The notes: generated by a model from the sequence alone, not told the origin. 39,145 nt of DNA from Coemansia sp. RSA 1804 (GCA_027578815.1 JANBTH010000078.1:1-39145), one strand, 5' to 3'; shown: positions 23,801 to 34,668, numbered from the stretch's first letter. A program made the numbers and translations.

Positions 23801-25692
23801 CTGCCGGCACGGATGGTCCTAGCCGCAGCCGCAAGTCGAGTGTTGCCACCTCTGGCTCGCAATCAGTCATTCGCGGAGGCACAGGCTTGCTTTCTGGCAC
23901 TGCAAACGTGCTGATGAACGGGGCTCATGCGATGTCAACTCCTCTTGTAGCAAGTTTCCCTGGGATCCACGCATATAATCGCCCGACGCTGATCGATATT
24001 GAAGAGGATCAGAGAGTAGAGATGTTTGAACCTTCATTTGGGACGTTCCATCCAGATCTTGGCCCAGCTCCGCCAAAGTCGAATCCACTGTCGGCGTTGT
24101 GGTTTATCAACACACTTCATCGGTCGATGGTCGCCGGCGGAGCACACCTTACACCAAGTCTGTATGTTCCACGGCGGCTTTGGTATCAGCCAGGCATCCG
24201 TATCACCGCGATTGAGACAAAGCTTGGCGTACTAGCACAGCTTACTCAGTCGTTCTCTTCGCTTGGATCCTTTATCTCGCTGCCTGATATCGAAATGCTG
24301 TTTTCGTCCACAGCTCCTAACATCGATCCCCGACATGCCGAAACGCTTCCGTGGGAGAGCGAAGATCCAAGAAGCAGAAACAGCAACTCCAAGGATGATC
24401 TGCACAAGGCGTGCGTTGCTCTTCACCACTGGCTTAACAATTTTGAAGAGGTCTTGGACAGCAGCCGCCGCATGCTTGGAAAGAAGCTCAAATTTGTCAA
24501 CTCAGCATCACAGCCAGGGACTGAGACAGCTGCAGCGGCGTCGGTAATGGCCGTTCCGGCTACTGCCTCGCACGAAAACCTGAATGCATCCATTGTTCAC
24601 ATGCCTGCTGGACCAGCCATGGGGCTTACCGATAATACTCACTTTGCAAACGCGTCGCTCCCTAGTCTTGCTTTAAGCAGCAGCGATCTCGCCGGCCATC
24701 AGGGTGCGCCAGCATCTCCGCTCAGTCCAACCGCCGACCAGCCTGAAATGCGGATTCCTGAAACGCCGGTTCCTATGACACCAAGCGGCAACGGCGCACA
24801 ATCGATCCACAACATGAACAGGGATGTCTTGAACAAGGACCAGATGAGCAACTCGCGATTCAAGGGGCTTGGCAAATTTGGTAAGAGCGTTGACAAGCTT
24901 TACTCTAATATTCAGAAAGAAAAGCTCGACGACACCTCTGTCTATGCGTCAGCGTTGCAGCGGATGTTTGAGGCGGCGATGGTTTTGGAAGGCATTATGT
25001 GCTACTTTTCGCGCATTGCAAGCGATGCAGACATGGCCGGGTGGTTCACTGAAGTGCCTCAATCGCCTTCATCGCTGACAAACAAGCGTCGTCAACAGAG
25101 TCGACCCCAGGGAAGCAGCGATGCCAGCATTCGCGGCCCGATGTCATCGCCCCTGACGGCACAGGCTACGCTGGCAGCGGAGCCATCGGCTCCTTCCATC
25201 AATTCAATGTCGGAGAGAAAATCGTCAAATGCGTCAATGTCTGCCAACTCTGCTGCCGAGAAAAAGAACAGAAGACGCTCGAATTACTTTGGACAGAAAC
25301 AGAGCGGCAGCGGAGGCAACAGCAGCAATCTTGTTGATTCCAGCGAAGGAATGCGTAATGGCAACGGCAAGGCGGGAGCGAAGCCCCGGGGAGATTCTTT
25401 TTCGACGATTCCAAAGATTGTGCCAGTCATGCCCATGGCGGCAGGTGCCTCCAATCTAGGAACGGCTGCCGCTAATGGCAGCAGCGGGCGCTTTGTGCTT
25501 GCGCAAAGTCCGATTAAGAATCCGCTGAGCTATGTTCAGCAAGGTAAAGGACGCGCGCCTGGTGTGATCTATGCGCGCCTTATTCGCATTACGGAATGGC
25601 TAAACCAAGTCTTGCTGGCGTGGGTGGTTCGTGACCTTCAAGTGTTATACGCAAAATACATAAAAAGGCTGCGTGAATGGGTTGTCGAGTAG
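20807..25692 (+). CDS. MIT-domain protein, probable endosomal trafficking adaptor
   Basis: Two exons, 20807-21160 and 21769-25692, give about 1425 aa. Residues about 62-132 form a three-helix MIT domain: helices 1 and 2 (FLLTLALRKAQTAVTLD, VEEAIRTYREAISMLGLVL) are in exon 1 and helix 3 (RQTYSDRVAVLS) opens exon 2, joined in phase 0. MIT domains bind ESCRT-III tails on endosomes. Residues about 150-830 are Ser/Pro/Gln-rich and disordered. The C-terminal half contains an ordered region (NPLSALWFINTLHRSMVAGG, LYVPRRLWYQPGIR, LHHWLNNFEEVLDSSRRMLG). Its end is helical (VIYARLIRITEWLNQVLLAW). A MIT domain with such a C-terminal module is a known fungal architecture of unclear function. Two short hydrophobic helices near the end might contact membrane. 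MIT identity is confident; the cellular role is inferred. Confidence 0.85.
21161..21768 (+). other. 608-nt intron splitting the MIT domain
   Basis: The donor GTAAGT at 21161 and acceptor TAG at 21766-21768 join LLHF to RQTYSDRVAVLS, restoring MIT helix 3. This is the longest intron inferred in the window. Inside it is a 51-codon plus-strand frame (21608-21763) and a 147-codon minus-strand frame (21208-21651); neither is needed for the host protein. Confidence 0.8.
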
Positions 25693-27455
25693 CAAGCATG
25701 TATTCTCATTGTTCCTTTTTTTCAACTGTGTCTTGTAATGCTACAAGATATTTTTACTTTATTTATTATTTTCATTAGCGATTTCTTTGTTTATTTTCTG
25801 TTTTTGGCTTTTCATTGTCTTTTTTTGGTTTGCAACATGCAAATAATCTTGCGATTCACTCGAGCAAGTTAATATTTCTGACATATGTTCAACGTTGGCA
25901 TAGAAAAAGTATTTGTTTTAAGAATCATGTGGTGGAAGGTGGGGCGCCACGTATAAAGTTCAAGTAAACTCTGTTTGTTGCAATTGACGCATTGTGAGTT
26001 GAATGGCGCCAAATACTAATAGCTCGTATTCTAGAAAGAGATAGCCGACAGTAGTTAAAACGCGTTTACCAAAATATTAGAGCAGCAAAAGTGCACAGGA
26101 AACACGACTTAGTGTGGTTTCTGTAAGGAATAGAAAGATGCTAATTTATTGAATTTCATATGTAGCCTTTCCTGTCATTTCGACATATGGCTTCTTTTTT
26201 ATTGTTGGCTGCTTTTTCTTATGAAAAAGAGAAAGATACATGAGAAAGTAACATACAACAGTTGATTCTTCTAAATTTTGAATAACTCGACGGAATTATT
26301 GCAGGTGGTACTATCCATCACGCAATACCATTTTTCATGGCATTTTTAATTACATCGATCATATACAACATATCTTTTATGTCAACTAGAACGTGCACTG
26401 ACCATGTGTTAAATAGTTTATTCCGGGTTTTATTGCCACCACCAACGTTTCTCTACTTTTTGCAACAAAAGGGGTTTGAGACTTTCTTAATGAGGTATCC
26501 AATTATATCTGCGCTTGAATGGTGGTTTAGTGTTTATTGATTAAATTGTGGACGTCTTTAAAATGCAAGCCCACTTTTGTGAATGCAAAAAAGATTGATT
26601 TTATGTTTTTTTAGTGCTTATGTAGAAAAACGAGGCTCTATTGACATTAAATCCTAAATTATTTTTGCCCTTGTCACAGGGCGCTAAGAACATTTATATA
26701 TTTCTTCAGCAGTTCATACTTTTCAATCGCCAATGGGCCAAATGACTAGAGTCCATAGGAAACAAAAGACACGCTTCCATTTCTTGATAATGTGACAGAT
26801 TGGCTATTAAAGTATTGCCAATATACTGTCATTACTTTAACGGCTGCATAAATTTATATCTTGAAAACAAAAACGCCTAAAGGATTTCTTTGCCTACTTT
26901 TCTAAAGACGGAAGGTTGTTTGGCTGTTACTAGTCAAACAGTTATCGACTAGTCCAAAGCAAAAGCAAATACTTGTGCTCGTTTGGCAACCAAATAACTC
27001 TGGTTAGCAATGTCCAGCTTTTCGTGAGACCTCTTTCTGGCTATTCATATATACCTTGACTGACGGTGGGGAGTAGACATATGCAGAGAATATCTCTCTC
27101 CTTGCATGTCTTTTGCATCCTATTTACTTTGCTTTGCAATTCCTCCCAACTTTGATATTTAACTCGTAACTGTAACTACTCTTGAGCAGTTCTATTTAAT
27201 ACACAAACAAACAAACACACACCTGTTGTTAAAGAAAAAAGGATACTCTTTAGACTAAGGTACTATTCTATTATAATTGTAGGATTGCTTAAGTTAGAAC
27301 AGAATGTGCTATGAGCAAAGTTGCATCAATATTCTCGCCTTATCAAAATAGTGCACATTTCTGCATTGTCTAAAAGCGAACAATACGACATAAACGTTGT
27401 GAAATCATATTCCAGCACTAAACAAGATATATATATATTGAATATACCACATAGT
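25693..27455. other. AT-rich spacer and promoter of the MFS gene
   Basis: About 1.7 kb with no recognisable protein. It holds a TATA-like CATATATA near 27047-27054. Two overlapping short upstream frames begin at ATG 27304 (ends 27351) and ATG 27311 (ends 27373), ahead of the MFS start. Near 26927-26963 there is a small inverted repeat, listed separately. Confidence 0.55.
26936..26960. repeat. Short inverted repeat ACTAGTC / GACTAGT
   Basis: ACTAGTC, then an 11-nt spacer (AAACAGTTATC), then GACTAGT. It is flanked further out by TTTGG and CCAAA, so the palindrome extends imperfectly. It could be a binding site for a dimeric regulator or simply chance in AT-rich DNA. Confidence 0.4.
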
Positions 27456-29497
27456 ATGAGTTGGGTGGCTGTCTATTCAGCCTCGTCTTCACGCAGATGC
27501 ACCGTTAGTAATACTGCTGGAAACAGAACAGAAATTTTTTGGCGCAATTCAACGGAGATTGAACCAGCTAGCAGATCCGTTGCTTCCAATATAGACGCAG
27601 ACGAGAATGCATTGTCGTTGACCACCTCATCCACGCACAAACATTCTGAATCAGGGTCATCAACAACGAATGATGAGTCAATTGACACTAAAGATCTAAA
27701 CGAGAAGCCGGAATTCTGCTTTAACCCATCCCCCGACGGTGGGTATGGATGGGTTGTTGTTGCTTGCAGCTTCTTATTAGAGTTTTTTGCCGAAGGACCA
27801 ATGAGTGCGTTTGGCGTATTCCAAGAATACTACGTAAACGAGAGATTCCAGGGAAAGGCATCAAACGCCACTATATCGCTTGTAGGCGTCCTGAGTGGTA
27901 GCTGCATGGCGACTCTGGGCGTAGTGTCGGGAAAGCTATGCGAGAGATTTGGGTATAGGGTGGTGCCCATTTGTGGAATTATAGTATTAAGTCTCGGCTA
28001 TTTTCTGGCATCATTCGCCACAGAGGCAAGTATTCTGGATTGTAAAAAGAGCGGTTTATATAAGCATGGCATAAAGGCAAAATTAAACATACCTTTCATC
28101 CTATCGGCCACCAATTTAACTTTTTTTATATGAAAGCCGTATGCCTTTTATTTAAAGCTTATTTGTATTCGTGTAGCCGTGGCATCTTTTGCTCACACAA
28201 GGAGTGCTCTGCGGAACCGGTGCTGCATTTACGTTCTTGCCAGCTGTTGTCATCCCTTCTCAGTGGTTTGAAAAGCGCCGGGGTCTTGCCACCGGTACTG
28301 TCAATCTAGGAATTGGAGTTGGCGGGATTGTATGGACCCAGTTCAACCATATTCTAATTAAAAGGATTTCGGTAGCATGGACGCTTCGTCTGACTGCAGC
28401 AATCGTCTTGGTTACCTGCAGCATATCGATAATACTAATAAAGTCGTTCAGCCAGTCAACAGCAAAGCCTAAGCACGTGGGATGGAGTGACATGAAAAAC
28501 AACAGACTGATATTGTTTATGGCTTGTTCATTTTTCACCGGAACGGCCTCGCTTACTCCCTTCTACTATCTACCAGGTAAGTATGCCCTAAAGATCTGAA
28601 TTACAATAGAATCAAGGTAACAGTATTATACTCTAATCAAGCATAACAAATGAACATACTCACTAATAGGGTACGCAAAGGATATTGGAATATCTACAAC
28701 TTCTGGGTCCCTAATAACGAGCATTGCAAATGCAGCATCTCTGGTGGGTCGGCTTATTGCAACGGTATCTTCAGATTTCTTTGGCCCGCTTGCAATCCTT
28801 CTGTGGGCGTACACCTTTGCAATAATTGCCGTCCTAGTGATCTGGACAACAACCGGCAATTTTGCAGGAACAATGGCATTTGGAATTGTGTTTGGGCTTG
28901 GATATGGAGCGATATTCACACAAACCTCAACATTTGTAGCAAAATATTTCGGCAAGTATTCTTCAAATCTGACAATTCCTCTGTGTGACATGTGTTCGCA
29001 ATTCAGATTAAAAAAGGACATGTACATCTGCACACTTTTAAGACATTACCCAATGTCCCGTTTGTCATCTGTGCAGACCATATGACGTGTTTTTATCTCC
29101 GGCAAAAATAATGCAGTTATATTTTTCCCCGCACAGCAGGTACAAGGAAATAATGCATCTTTATCTCCACATGCACACTTGTAATTTCCAGTCGACTAAA
29201 TTGTATAGAGACAAAAAAGCAGATCCCCTTGTTTTTTACATTTATTTTGTAGGCGTAAACACCCTGCCAGTTTTTGTTGGGCTTTATTACACGGTTGCTG
29301 GTGTGGGGTACCTGTTTGGGCCGCCAGTTGCCGGTGTTATTCTAGAAAAGTCCAGATCATGGGGCGCGCCATACACCGCGCTGAAGATATACACGGGCAT
29401 CCCGCTGGTCATTGCGTGCGTGGCCATTGTTCTTATCAGATTCAATGTAAAACAAAAGAGACGCTCATTGTTAGCATTTGCTGAGACTCGCAATTAA
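27456..29497 (+). CDS. MFS transporter, monocarboxylate-porter (MCT/SLC16-like) family
   Basis: Four exons, 27456-28025, 28177-28576, 28670-28951 and 29253-29497, give 498 aa. A hydrophilic Ser/Thr-rich N-terminus (about 1-88) precedes the family signature PDGGYGWVVVACSF at the first membrane helix. The following segments fit twelve helices with a central loop near SFSQSTAKPKHVG. Other family landmarks are TQGVLCGTGAAFTFLPAV, IPSQWFEKRRGLATG in the loop between helices 4 and 5, and VFVGLYYTVAGVGYLFGPPV late in the protein. Fungal members sit in the plasma or organelle membrane and move monocarboxylates, riboflavin or similar solutes; the substrate here is unknown. The start at 27456 is the first in-frame ATG in the open exon, although an upstream exon cannot be excluded. 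Introns 1 and 3 have GC donors. Its frame is AT-richer than the neighbouring GH20 and GRAM genes. Confidence 0.9.
28026..28176 (+). other. GC-AG intron 1 of the MFS gene
   Basis: Exon 1 ends SFATE (codon GAG at 28023-28025), followed by GCAAGT. Exon 2 opens after TAG with CCGTGGCATCTT (PWHLLLTQGVL). The codon before CCG in that frame is the stop TAG, so the exon cannot start earlier, and a GT at 28030 would break frame. Confidence 0.8.
28952..29252 (+). other. GC-AG intron 3 of the MFS gene
   Basis: Exon 3 ends TATTTCG (28945-28951), followed by GCAAGT. Exon 4 opens after TAG with GCGTAAACACC. The split Gly codon restores KYFGVNTLPVFVGLYYT, matching the MCT family. The nearby GT at 28956 would put the next exon out of frame. 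Confidence 0.75.
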
Positions 29498-30661
29498 ACG
29501 CTATATCCGAAAGGAAAGCATATGCAACCAAGAAACATTGGCAATATAGCTGCCACGTCCGTTTCTTTTGCTGACATTAATACTCAATAGTTAACATTTC
29601 ATTTCTAACATTCTCAATGATTCATACAGGTTTGGCTGCTTGTCATAATTTGGTTGTTGCAGTATGCCATAAAACATAGCATAAATACAAAAGATAGACA
29701 ACAAATTAGACGTTATAGAAAATAGCACATGTGTGCTATCGTGTCTGTGGACAACTAAACAATAGCAATGTTGATGGGAGCAAGCGGGGGTGTTGTGTGC
29801 AATTCCACAATCGCGGAAAGAAGAGAAATGGCCAAGGTGCCACAAGCCATAGAGTGTTTCAGACTCTTGCAGCTCCTAGGCCAGCAGCCATGCGTATACA
29901 TGGCAACCGCTTATTGTTCCTTGCTACTGTCTTTAGAACACATCGAGTTTCTTCTGAAAGCACACACTGATTGTTCTTGCGAAATGTGGGAGCAAAGGAA
30001 AGGAGCGAGCATTGCCCGATAAATGGCATTTGAATCCCTTAGGGTGAGTAGCAACCGTCTGTTCTTTTTTCTCATGGAAAATTGCAAACAATCATGTGAG
30101 CAACGTCAGCAATATAACGGCACTCGCCGAGATATTTAGCGAGATGTACACATATAATTTATGCGAAGCTACCAAATGTCATATTTGGCTCCAGGTCGGC
30201 TCCAAAAGCCACATTGTGCCGATATTAGAATACAACGAAAAGAAAAAAACAAGACTGGCAGAATGTCTGCCACATACTTACACCAAATAATAGCATAGCC
30301 TTTGTTGAATGCGTACAGCAGAAACATCCTCACTCTCTTTTCTTTTTTCTCATTCACTTTCAGCAGTGAATGGAATTGATGGTGTGATGGTTACACGTTG
30401 ATGTAAGACTGACTTAAATACCATACAGAAAGTCCCCCCTTCTTGCCACATTTCTTTCTCAAGCATATTATCCATTCACTTTTATAGCATACGCCCTGGC
30501 GCACTGTGATTCTTTTCTTTGCCATTTTTCTCGTTCTGATCCAACGGCACATTTTTCTGCTACATTGTTGTTGTCGTTGCTGTATTGTTTCTATTTTTTG
30601 CTAGAAACAACATTTGCCAAGCGTGGTATCTTCATAATTACCCATTATTAGGCGATCCAAG
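29498..30661. other. Spacer and promoter of the active GH20 gene
   Basis: About 1.2 kb. An 84-codon frame at 29768-30022 exists but has no recognisable features. A CT-rich stretch followed by a T-rich leader lies immediately before the GH20 start. Confidence 0.5.
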
Positions 30662-32296
30662 ATGAAGGTTGCGCTTGCTACTCTTTTGACGCTGTCGTCC
30701 GTGCTTGGACACTCTCTTTGGCCGCTTCCAATAACATATACTGGTGGAAACTGCACCACAGCTGTCGGCAACGTCCCGATCAGCGCTGGATATACTACAT
30801 CCCAGATACTTGCTGACGCAGTTGGGCGGTACAACGCAATCATTGATAAGGAAAAGTTTACGCCACCAGCAGACTACAAGATTAAGGAGGCACCGTCAAC
30901 CAGTGGAACGGTGGCTGGTCTTTCTGTCACAGTCAACAGCAGCGATGAGACGCTTAATCTGGATACCGACGAGTCATACACACTTCATGTGCCGGTTGAC
31001 GGGCAAGCAACGCTTCATTCTGAGACGGTGTTTGGCGCACTACGTGGCCTTGAGACCTATTCGCAGTTGATTCTTTCGTATGGAGGCAAGAAGGTCATCC
31101 GAGAGACACCGATTCATATCAAAGACTCGCCCCTTCTGCACCATCGTGGATTGATGCTAGACACAGCACGTAACTACTATCCTCTATCCGCACTTAAGCG
31201 TACACTCGATGCAATGTCATACAACAAGGCCAACGTGTTCCATTGGCATATTGTCGATGCCCAGTCGTGGCCCGTCCAGTCAAACAAATACCCAGAGCTG
31301 CAGGCCAAAGGTGCGTACGGGCCAGACATGCAGTACTCATACGCAGACGTCGAGGAGATCATCCAGTATGGCAAAGCACGCGGTATCCGCGTGATACCGG
31401 AGTTTGACATGCCGGGACACTCATACATTGTGCACGAGTCGCATCCCGAGCTTGTGAGCTGCCCAAACGTACAGCCTGGATGGGACAAGCGTGCAGCAGA
31501 GCCACCAAGTGGACAGCTTAACATTGCCAAGACTGCCGCTACTGAGTTTGCCAAGAACATTATAGACGAGTACGCTGCACTTTTCACAGACGATATGTTC
31601 CACCTTGGCGGAGATGAGGTCAACAGACAGTGCTGGGAGGAGGACCCTGACGTCCAGAAGTATATAAAGAGCCATCCTAACTCAACCGTGGAGACTCTGC
31701 TGTCCGATTTCTACACCAATGTGCATGGCGAGCTGGAAAGACTGAATAAGACAGCGCTCTCCTGGGAAGAAACGCTCTTCCATTCTGAGTACGTGCCACC
31801 GAAGTCGACAATCATTCAGACCTGGATCGATCAGGAGTCGATTCCTAAGACAGTTGCCAAGGGATACCGATCAATTGCATCGCCAGCGTCTGCGTATTAT
31901 CTTGACTGTGGCCACGGAGCATGGCTATCAAACTTTGACGGCAACTCGTGGTGCGATCCATACAAGTCGTGGATGCACATCTACAACTTTGATCCGTTTG
32001 CAAATATCACCGACAGCGCAGAGAAGAAGCTGGTTGTAGGCGCCGAGGTTGCACTGTGGTCTGAGCAGTCAGACGAGACGTCGATCGACAACTACCTGTG
32101 GCCACGAGTGAGCGCAATGGCTGAGACATCGTGGGCTGGCAAGGTCGATTCCAGTGGACATGTCCGCACAACTGCTGAGGTAGCCCAGCGGCTGCACGAC
32201 CAGCGCTTCCGGCTGGTTGGACGTGGCATTATGGCCGAACCGCTACAGCCGCTGTGGTGTGCACGCAACCCTGGCAACTGCCTCCTTCCCTCATAA
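30662..32296 (+). CDS. GH20 beta-N-acetylhexosaminidase, catalytically intact
   Basis: The enzyme removes terminal beta-linked GlcNAc (or GalNAc) from chitooligosaccharides and glycans by substrate-assisted catalysis; in fungi it completes chitin breakdown during wall turnover or nutrition. The 544-residue intronless frame starts with a secretion signal (about 1-16, cleavage near VLG-HS). It shows HRGLMLDTARNYYP, VFHWHIVDAQSWP, PEFDMPGHS, HLGGDEVNRQCW with Asp318 and the proton donor Glu319, YYLDCGHGAWLSNF and GAEVALWSEQSDE. Its length is usual for fungal hexosaminidases. It is closely related to the GH20-like protein at 17224-18894 (shared LWPLP after the signal, SWCDPYK, and the same C-terminal Cys pattern), so the two are paralogues. 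Several N-glycosylation sequons (NCT, NSS, NST, NKT, NIT) support secretion. Confidence 0.97.
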   Translation: MKVALATLLTLSSVLGHSLWPLPITYTGGNCTTAVGNVPISAGYTTSQILADAVGRYNAIIDKEKFTPPADYKIKEAPSTSGTVAGLSVTVNSSDETLNLDTDESYTLHVPVDGQATLHSETVFGALRGLETYSQLILSYGGKKVIRETPIHIKDSPLLHHRGLMLDTARNYYPLSALKRTLDAMSYNKANVFHWHIVDAQSWPVQSNKYPELQAKGAYGPDMQYSYADVEEIIQYGKARGIRVIPEFDMPGHSYIVHESHPELVSCPNVQPGWDKRAAEPPSGQLNIAKTAATEFAKNIIDEYAALFTDDMFHLGGDEVNRQCWEEDPDVQKYIKSHPNSTVETLLSDFYTNVHGELERLNKTALSWEETLFHSEYVPPKSTIIQTWIDQESIPKTVAKGYRSIASPASAYYLDCGHGAWLSNFDGNSWCDPYKSWMHIYNFDPFANITDSAEKKLVVGAEVALWSEQSDETSIDNYLWPRVSAMAETSWAGKVDSSGHVRTTAEVAQRLHDQRFRLVGRGIMAEPLQPLWCARNPGNCLLPS

Positions 32297-33041
32297 ACGT
32301 AGTCAGTCTCTATTCACCCCTTAGGCTCTGTCTGTCTAAGTCTGTGGTTGTGTTCATTTTGTTAGTGGTTCTTTGGCGGTTCGTTCCATAGTTTACCAAT
32401 TCACGTGCCGAGTATGGGTAATTCTCAGCCAACCAGCACGTAGAAGGCCTTTGTTTTCCCTCTTTTTGTTGCCTTTTCCTTGGCTGCACGTGTACTTTTA
32501 GCTGCATGTGCTTCTTTCACTCCGTTTTAGCTCTTTTTTATATTTTTAAACATTGGTTTGGCATACACTTTTCATACTTGTTACTTTTTTTTGAGTTTTC
32601 AGAGGGGGTAAAAAGGGGGCGCATTTTTCGGTTCCGGTTATTTTACCTTTTTTGAAATTATCATTTACATTCTACAACTAACGACATCACGAGGCTGCGC
32701 AATTTCGGAAGCCCATTAACATTTATCTCCATTTGAGACACTAGAGCAACAAACATAAAGGACCCTAAAGCAGCACGCTGAACAGCACGTAGGGTATTCA
32801 TAAATAGATATACCAACGATGGGCGCGGGCGGTCAGCGTTTGAACTGCAAGTATCTAGAGCAATAACACTGTGAGGTGTGGAGTTTCTTTTTGCCCTGCT
32901 CTGACAGACAGAAGAGCAAAAGAGCCGGTAGATGTAGATACAGATGTAGAGGAGGTGGATGGGTATAGTCTTATACAGCAAGCCTAACTGCGATGCTTGT
33001 ATCACTTCTTCTTGTGTATGCATACTATTGTTTATGGTGTA
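32297..33041. other. Spacer before the Sgf73-like gene
   Basis: About 0.75 kb, T-rich in its first half. It may contain an unrecognised 5' exon of the Sgf73-like gene, because an acceptor-like TGTGTGTAG ends at 33051. No protein domain was seen. Confidence 0.4.
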
Positions 33042-34668
33042 ATGTGTGTAGCTTACCGAAGCGGGGCTGAGAATGGAGGAGGAGGAGGAGGAGGAGGAGG
33101 AGGAGGCGCTGCTTCTCATCACGGCAACGGCAGCCACAGGAACAACGGGTCGGGCGCGAGCAGCAGCTGGATGTCGACCACAAGCCAGCAGCACCTAGAC
33201 ATGCTTACAGACGACCAGCGTCGCATGCTGAAGCGCAAGATTGAGACGCTAAAGGCGCTTGAAGAAGGTACGTTCAGCAGACAATTGCCACTTTGGATGC
33301 ATCTATTGTTTATCTTGCACACCGGCTACCCCCGCTGTGTCGTAACTAACTAACTAACTAGCTTCGGCGCTTGTTGTGTTTTTGTTGCTCAATGTAGATA
33401 TTGAAAAACTTCGAGCAGATCGCATCGAGCGCGTGATGGAACGCCTCGACATCAACACACTCGGAACAGTTAGCGCGTTGGCGGCGTTTGGAAGTCCATC
33501 CGATTGGGAGCCAATACCGGCAGACGCGGCCCAGCGGTTTGGGCAGCCGCCGCGACTGACGTGGGATATGCTAAAGAAGGCAGTGGCGGAGGAGGACAAG
33601 TACCAGAGCAAGAAGAACTGGTCGTCGACCAAGGGGCGTGGCAACCGCAAGGCGCCAATTGCGCGGCGACTGGACGTGGAGGTGCTTAAGAAGTTTGGCG
33701 TGTATCCGGAGGTTCAGTTTCCACTGCTGGCCACATGCGACTCGTGTGGCAGGGTTCTTAACGCCCAGTATCTTCAGGAGCACCAGGAAGTGAACTGCTC
33801 TGTGCCGCAGGCCAAGCGCGATGACAAGAAGGCGGCCACCGTGCTCAAGACAAAGGAGAAGGACGAGAAGCAAGGCGTGAAGGACCCCGCGATAAGACGC
33901 GCAAAGGATGCAGGCGGCTCTTCCGTAAGCGGCGGAATCAAGCGCCAGGCGTCCGAGGCACTGTCCGAGGATGGCGACGGCGGCGTGGATGAAGGCGTGC
34001 GCAGCACAAAGATGCTCAAGATGACCAAGAAGGAGCGACTGCGGCTCGAAAAGGAGCAGAGGGAGAAGGAGCGGGTGGAGCGTCGCGAGCAGCTGCGTCT
34101 TGAGAAGGAGCGCAAGAAGAAGGAGAAGGACGAGAAGCGGGAGCGTGAGCTGGCCAAGGCCAGGATGCCGGTGGATCTAGACAAACAGTGCGGCGTGCTG
34201 TCGGACGAGCCTGGATCGCAGCCATGCTCGCGAAGCCTGACGTGCAAAACACACTCGATGGCCATGAAGCGGGGCGTGCGCGGACGGTCCAAGCTGTTTG
34301 ACGCTCTGCTGCAGGCGCATCTGGCAAAGTCGCGCAGTGCGGCTGCTGCCAAGAACGCTGCTAGCAAGAGCGCTGCAGCAAAGAGCAGCAACGCTGTGGC
34401 AGTGCGCAACGCAACGGCAATTGCGCTTGGCGGCGAGGCCGGCGTGCTTGACGAGAGCTTTTTCGAGGACTCTGACCAGGACCACGATTCCGATTCGGAG
34501 GCAGAGCTGGTCATCGGCGGCATCAAGTGCAGCCACGGCAAACCTCTGGCTGTGCGCCCGTCTCTCCTGCCGCGCCGTCGTCATCACTATCTGCGTGTTC
34601 GTGATCTGTTCTACGATGCGCTCAAGCCGCCAGCCGGCTCCGAGACGTCTGATGCTCTGGCGTCGTAG
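33042..34668 (+). CDS. SGF73: SAGA complex subunit Sgf73 / ataxin-7-like, SCA7 domain
   Basis: Sgf73/ATXN7 anchors the H2B deubiquitinase module to the SAGA co-activator in the nucleus. Exons 33042-33267 and 33398-34668 join in frame (split Asp codon) across a 130-nt GT-AG intron, giving about 498 aa from this start. An N-terminal poly-Gly tract is followed by a helix-forming RRMLKRKIETLKALEE. Next come WEPIPADAAQRFGQPPRLTW and a zinc-knuckle-like CDSCGRVLNAQYLQEHQEVN region (about 189-209). A long Lys/Glu-rich coiled coil (about 305-330) precedes the SCA7 domain (about 333-385), which has DLDKQCGVL, PCSRSLTCKTHSMAMKRGV and GRSKLFDALL with its Cys/Cys/Cys/His zinc ligands. The C-terminus is acidic and then basic. 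The start is uncertain: an upstream exon spliced at 33051/33052 is an alternative to the Met at 33042. Confidence 0.9.
33073..33107 (+). repeat. (GGA)n microsatellite coding poly-Gly
   Basis: About eleven consecutive GGA-type triplets near the 5' end of the Sgf73-like gene, read as Gly in the gene frame. The other plus frame would read Glu and the minus strand reads Ser, explaining long overlapping shadow frames here. Confidence 0.85.
33343..33360. repeat. (TAAC)n tetranucleotide repeat in an intron
   Basis: Four tandem TAAC units near the 3' half of the Sgf73 intron. Each unit contains CTAAC, matching the fungal branch-point consensus, about 40-55 nt before the acceptor at 33396-33397. Confidence 0.75.

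Noticed and set aside
29768..30022. 84-codon plus-strand frame
   Set aside because: No recognisable motif and overlapping frames of similar length on both strands; kept only as part of the spacer.
32661..33194. 177-codon minus-strand frame with a Ser run
   Set aside because: The Ser run is the reverse of the GGA repeat. The rest has no features and overlaps the 5' end of the Sgf73-like gene.
33774..34541. 255-codon minus-strand frame rich in Ser/Arg
   Set aside because: Antisense to the Lys/Glu and Ala-rich part of the Sgf73-like gene, with no domain of its own.
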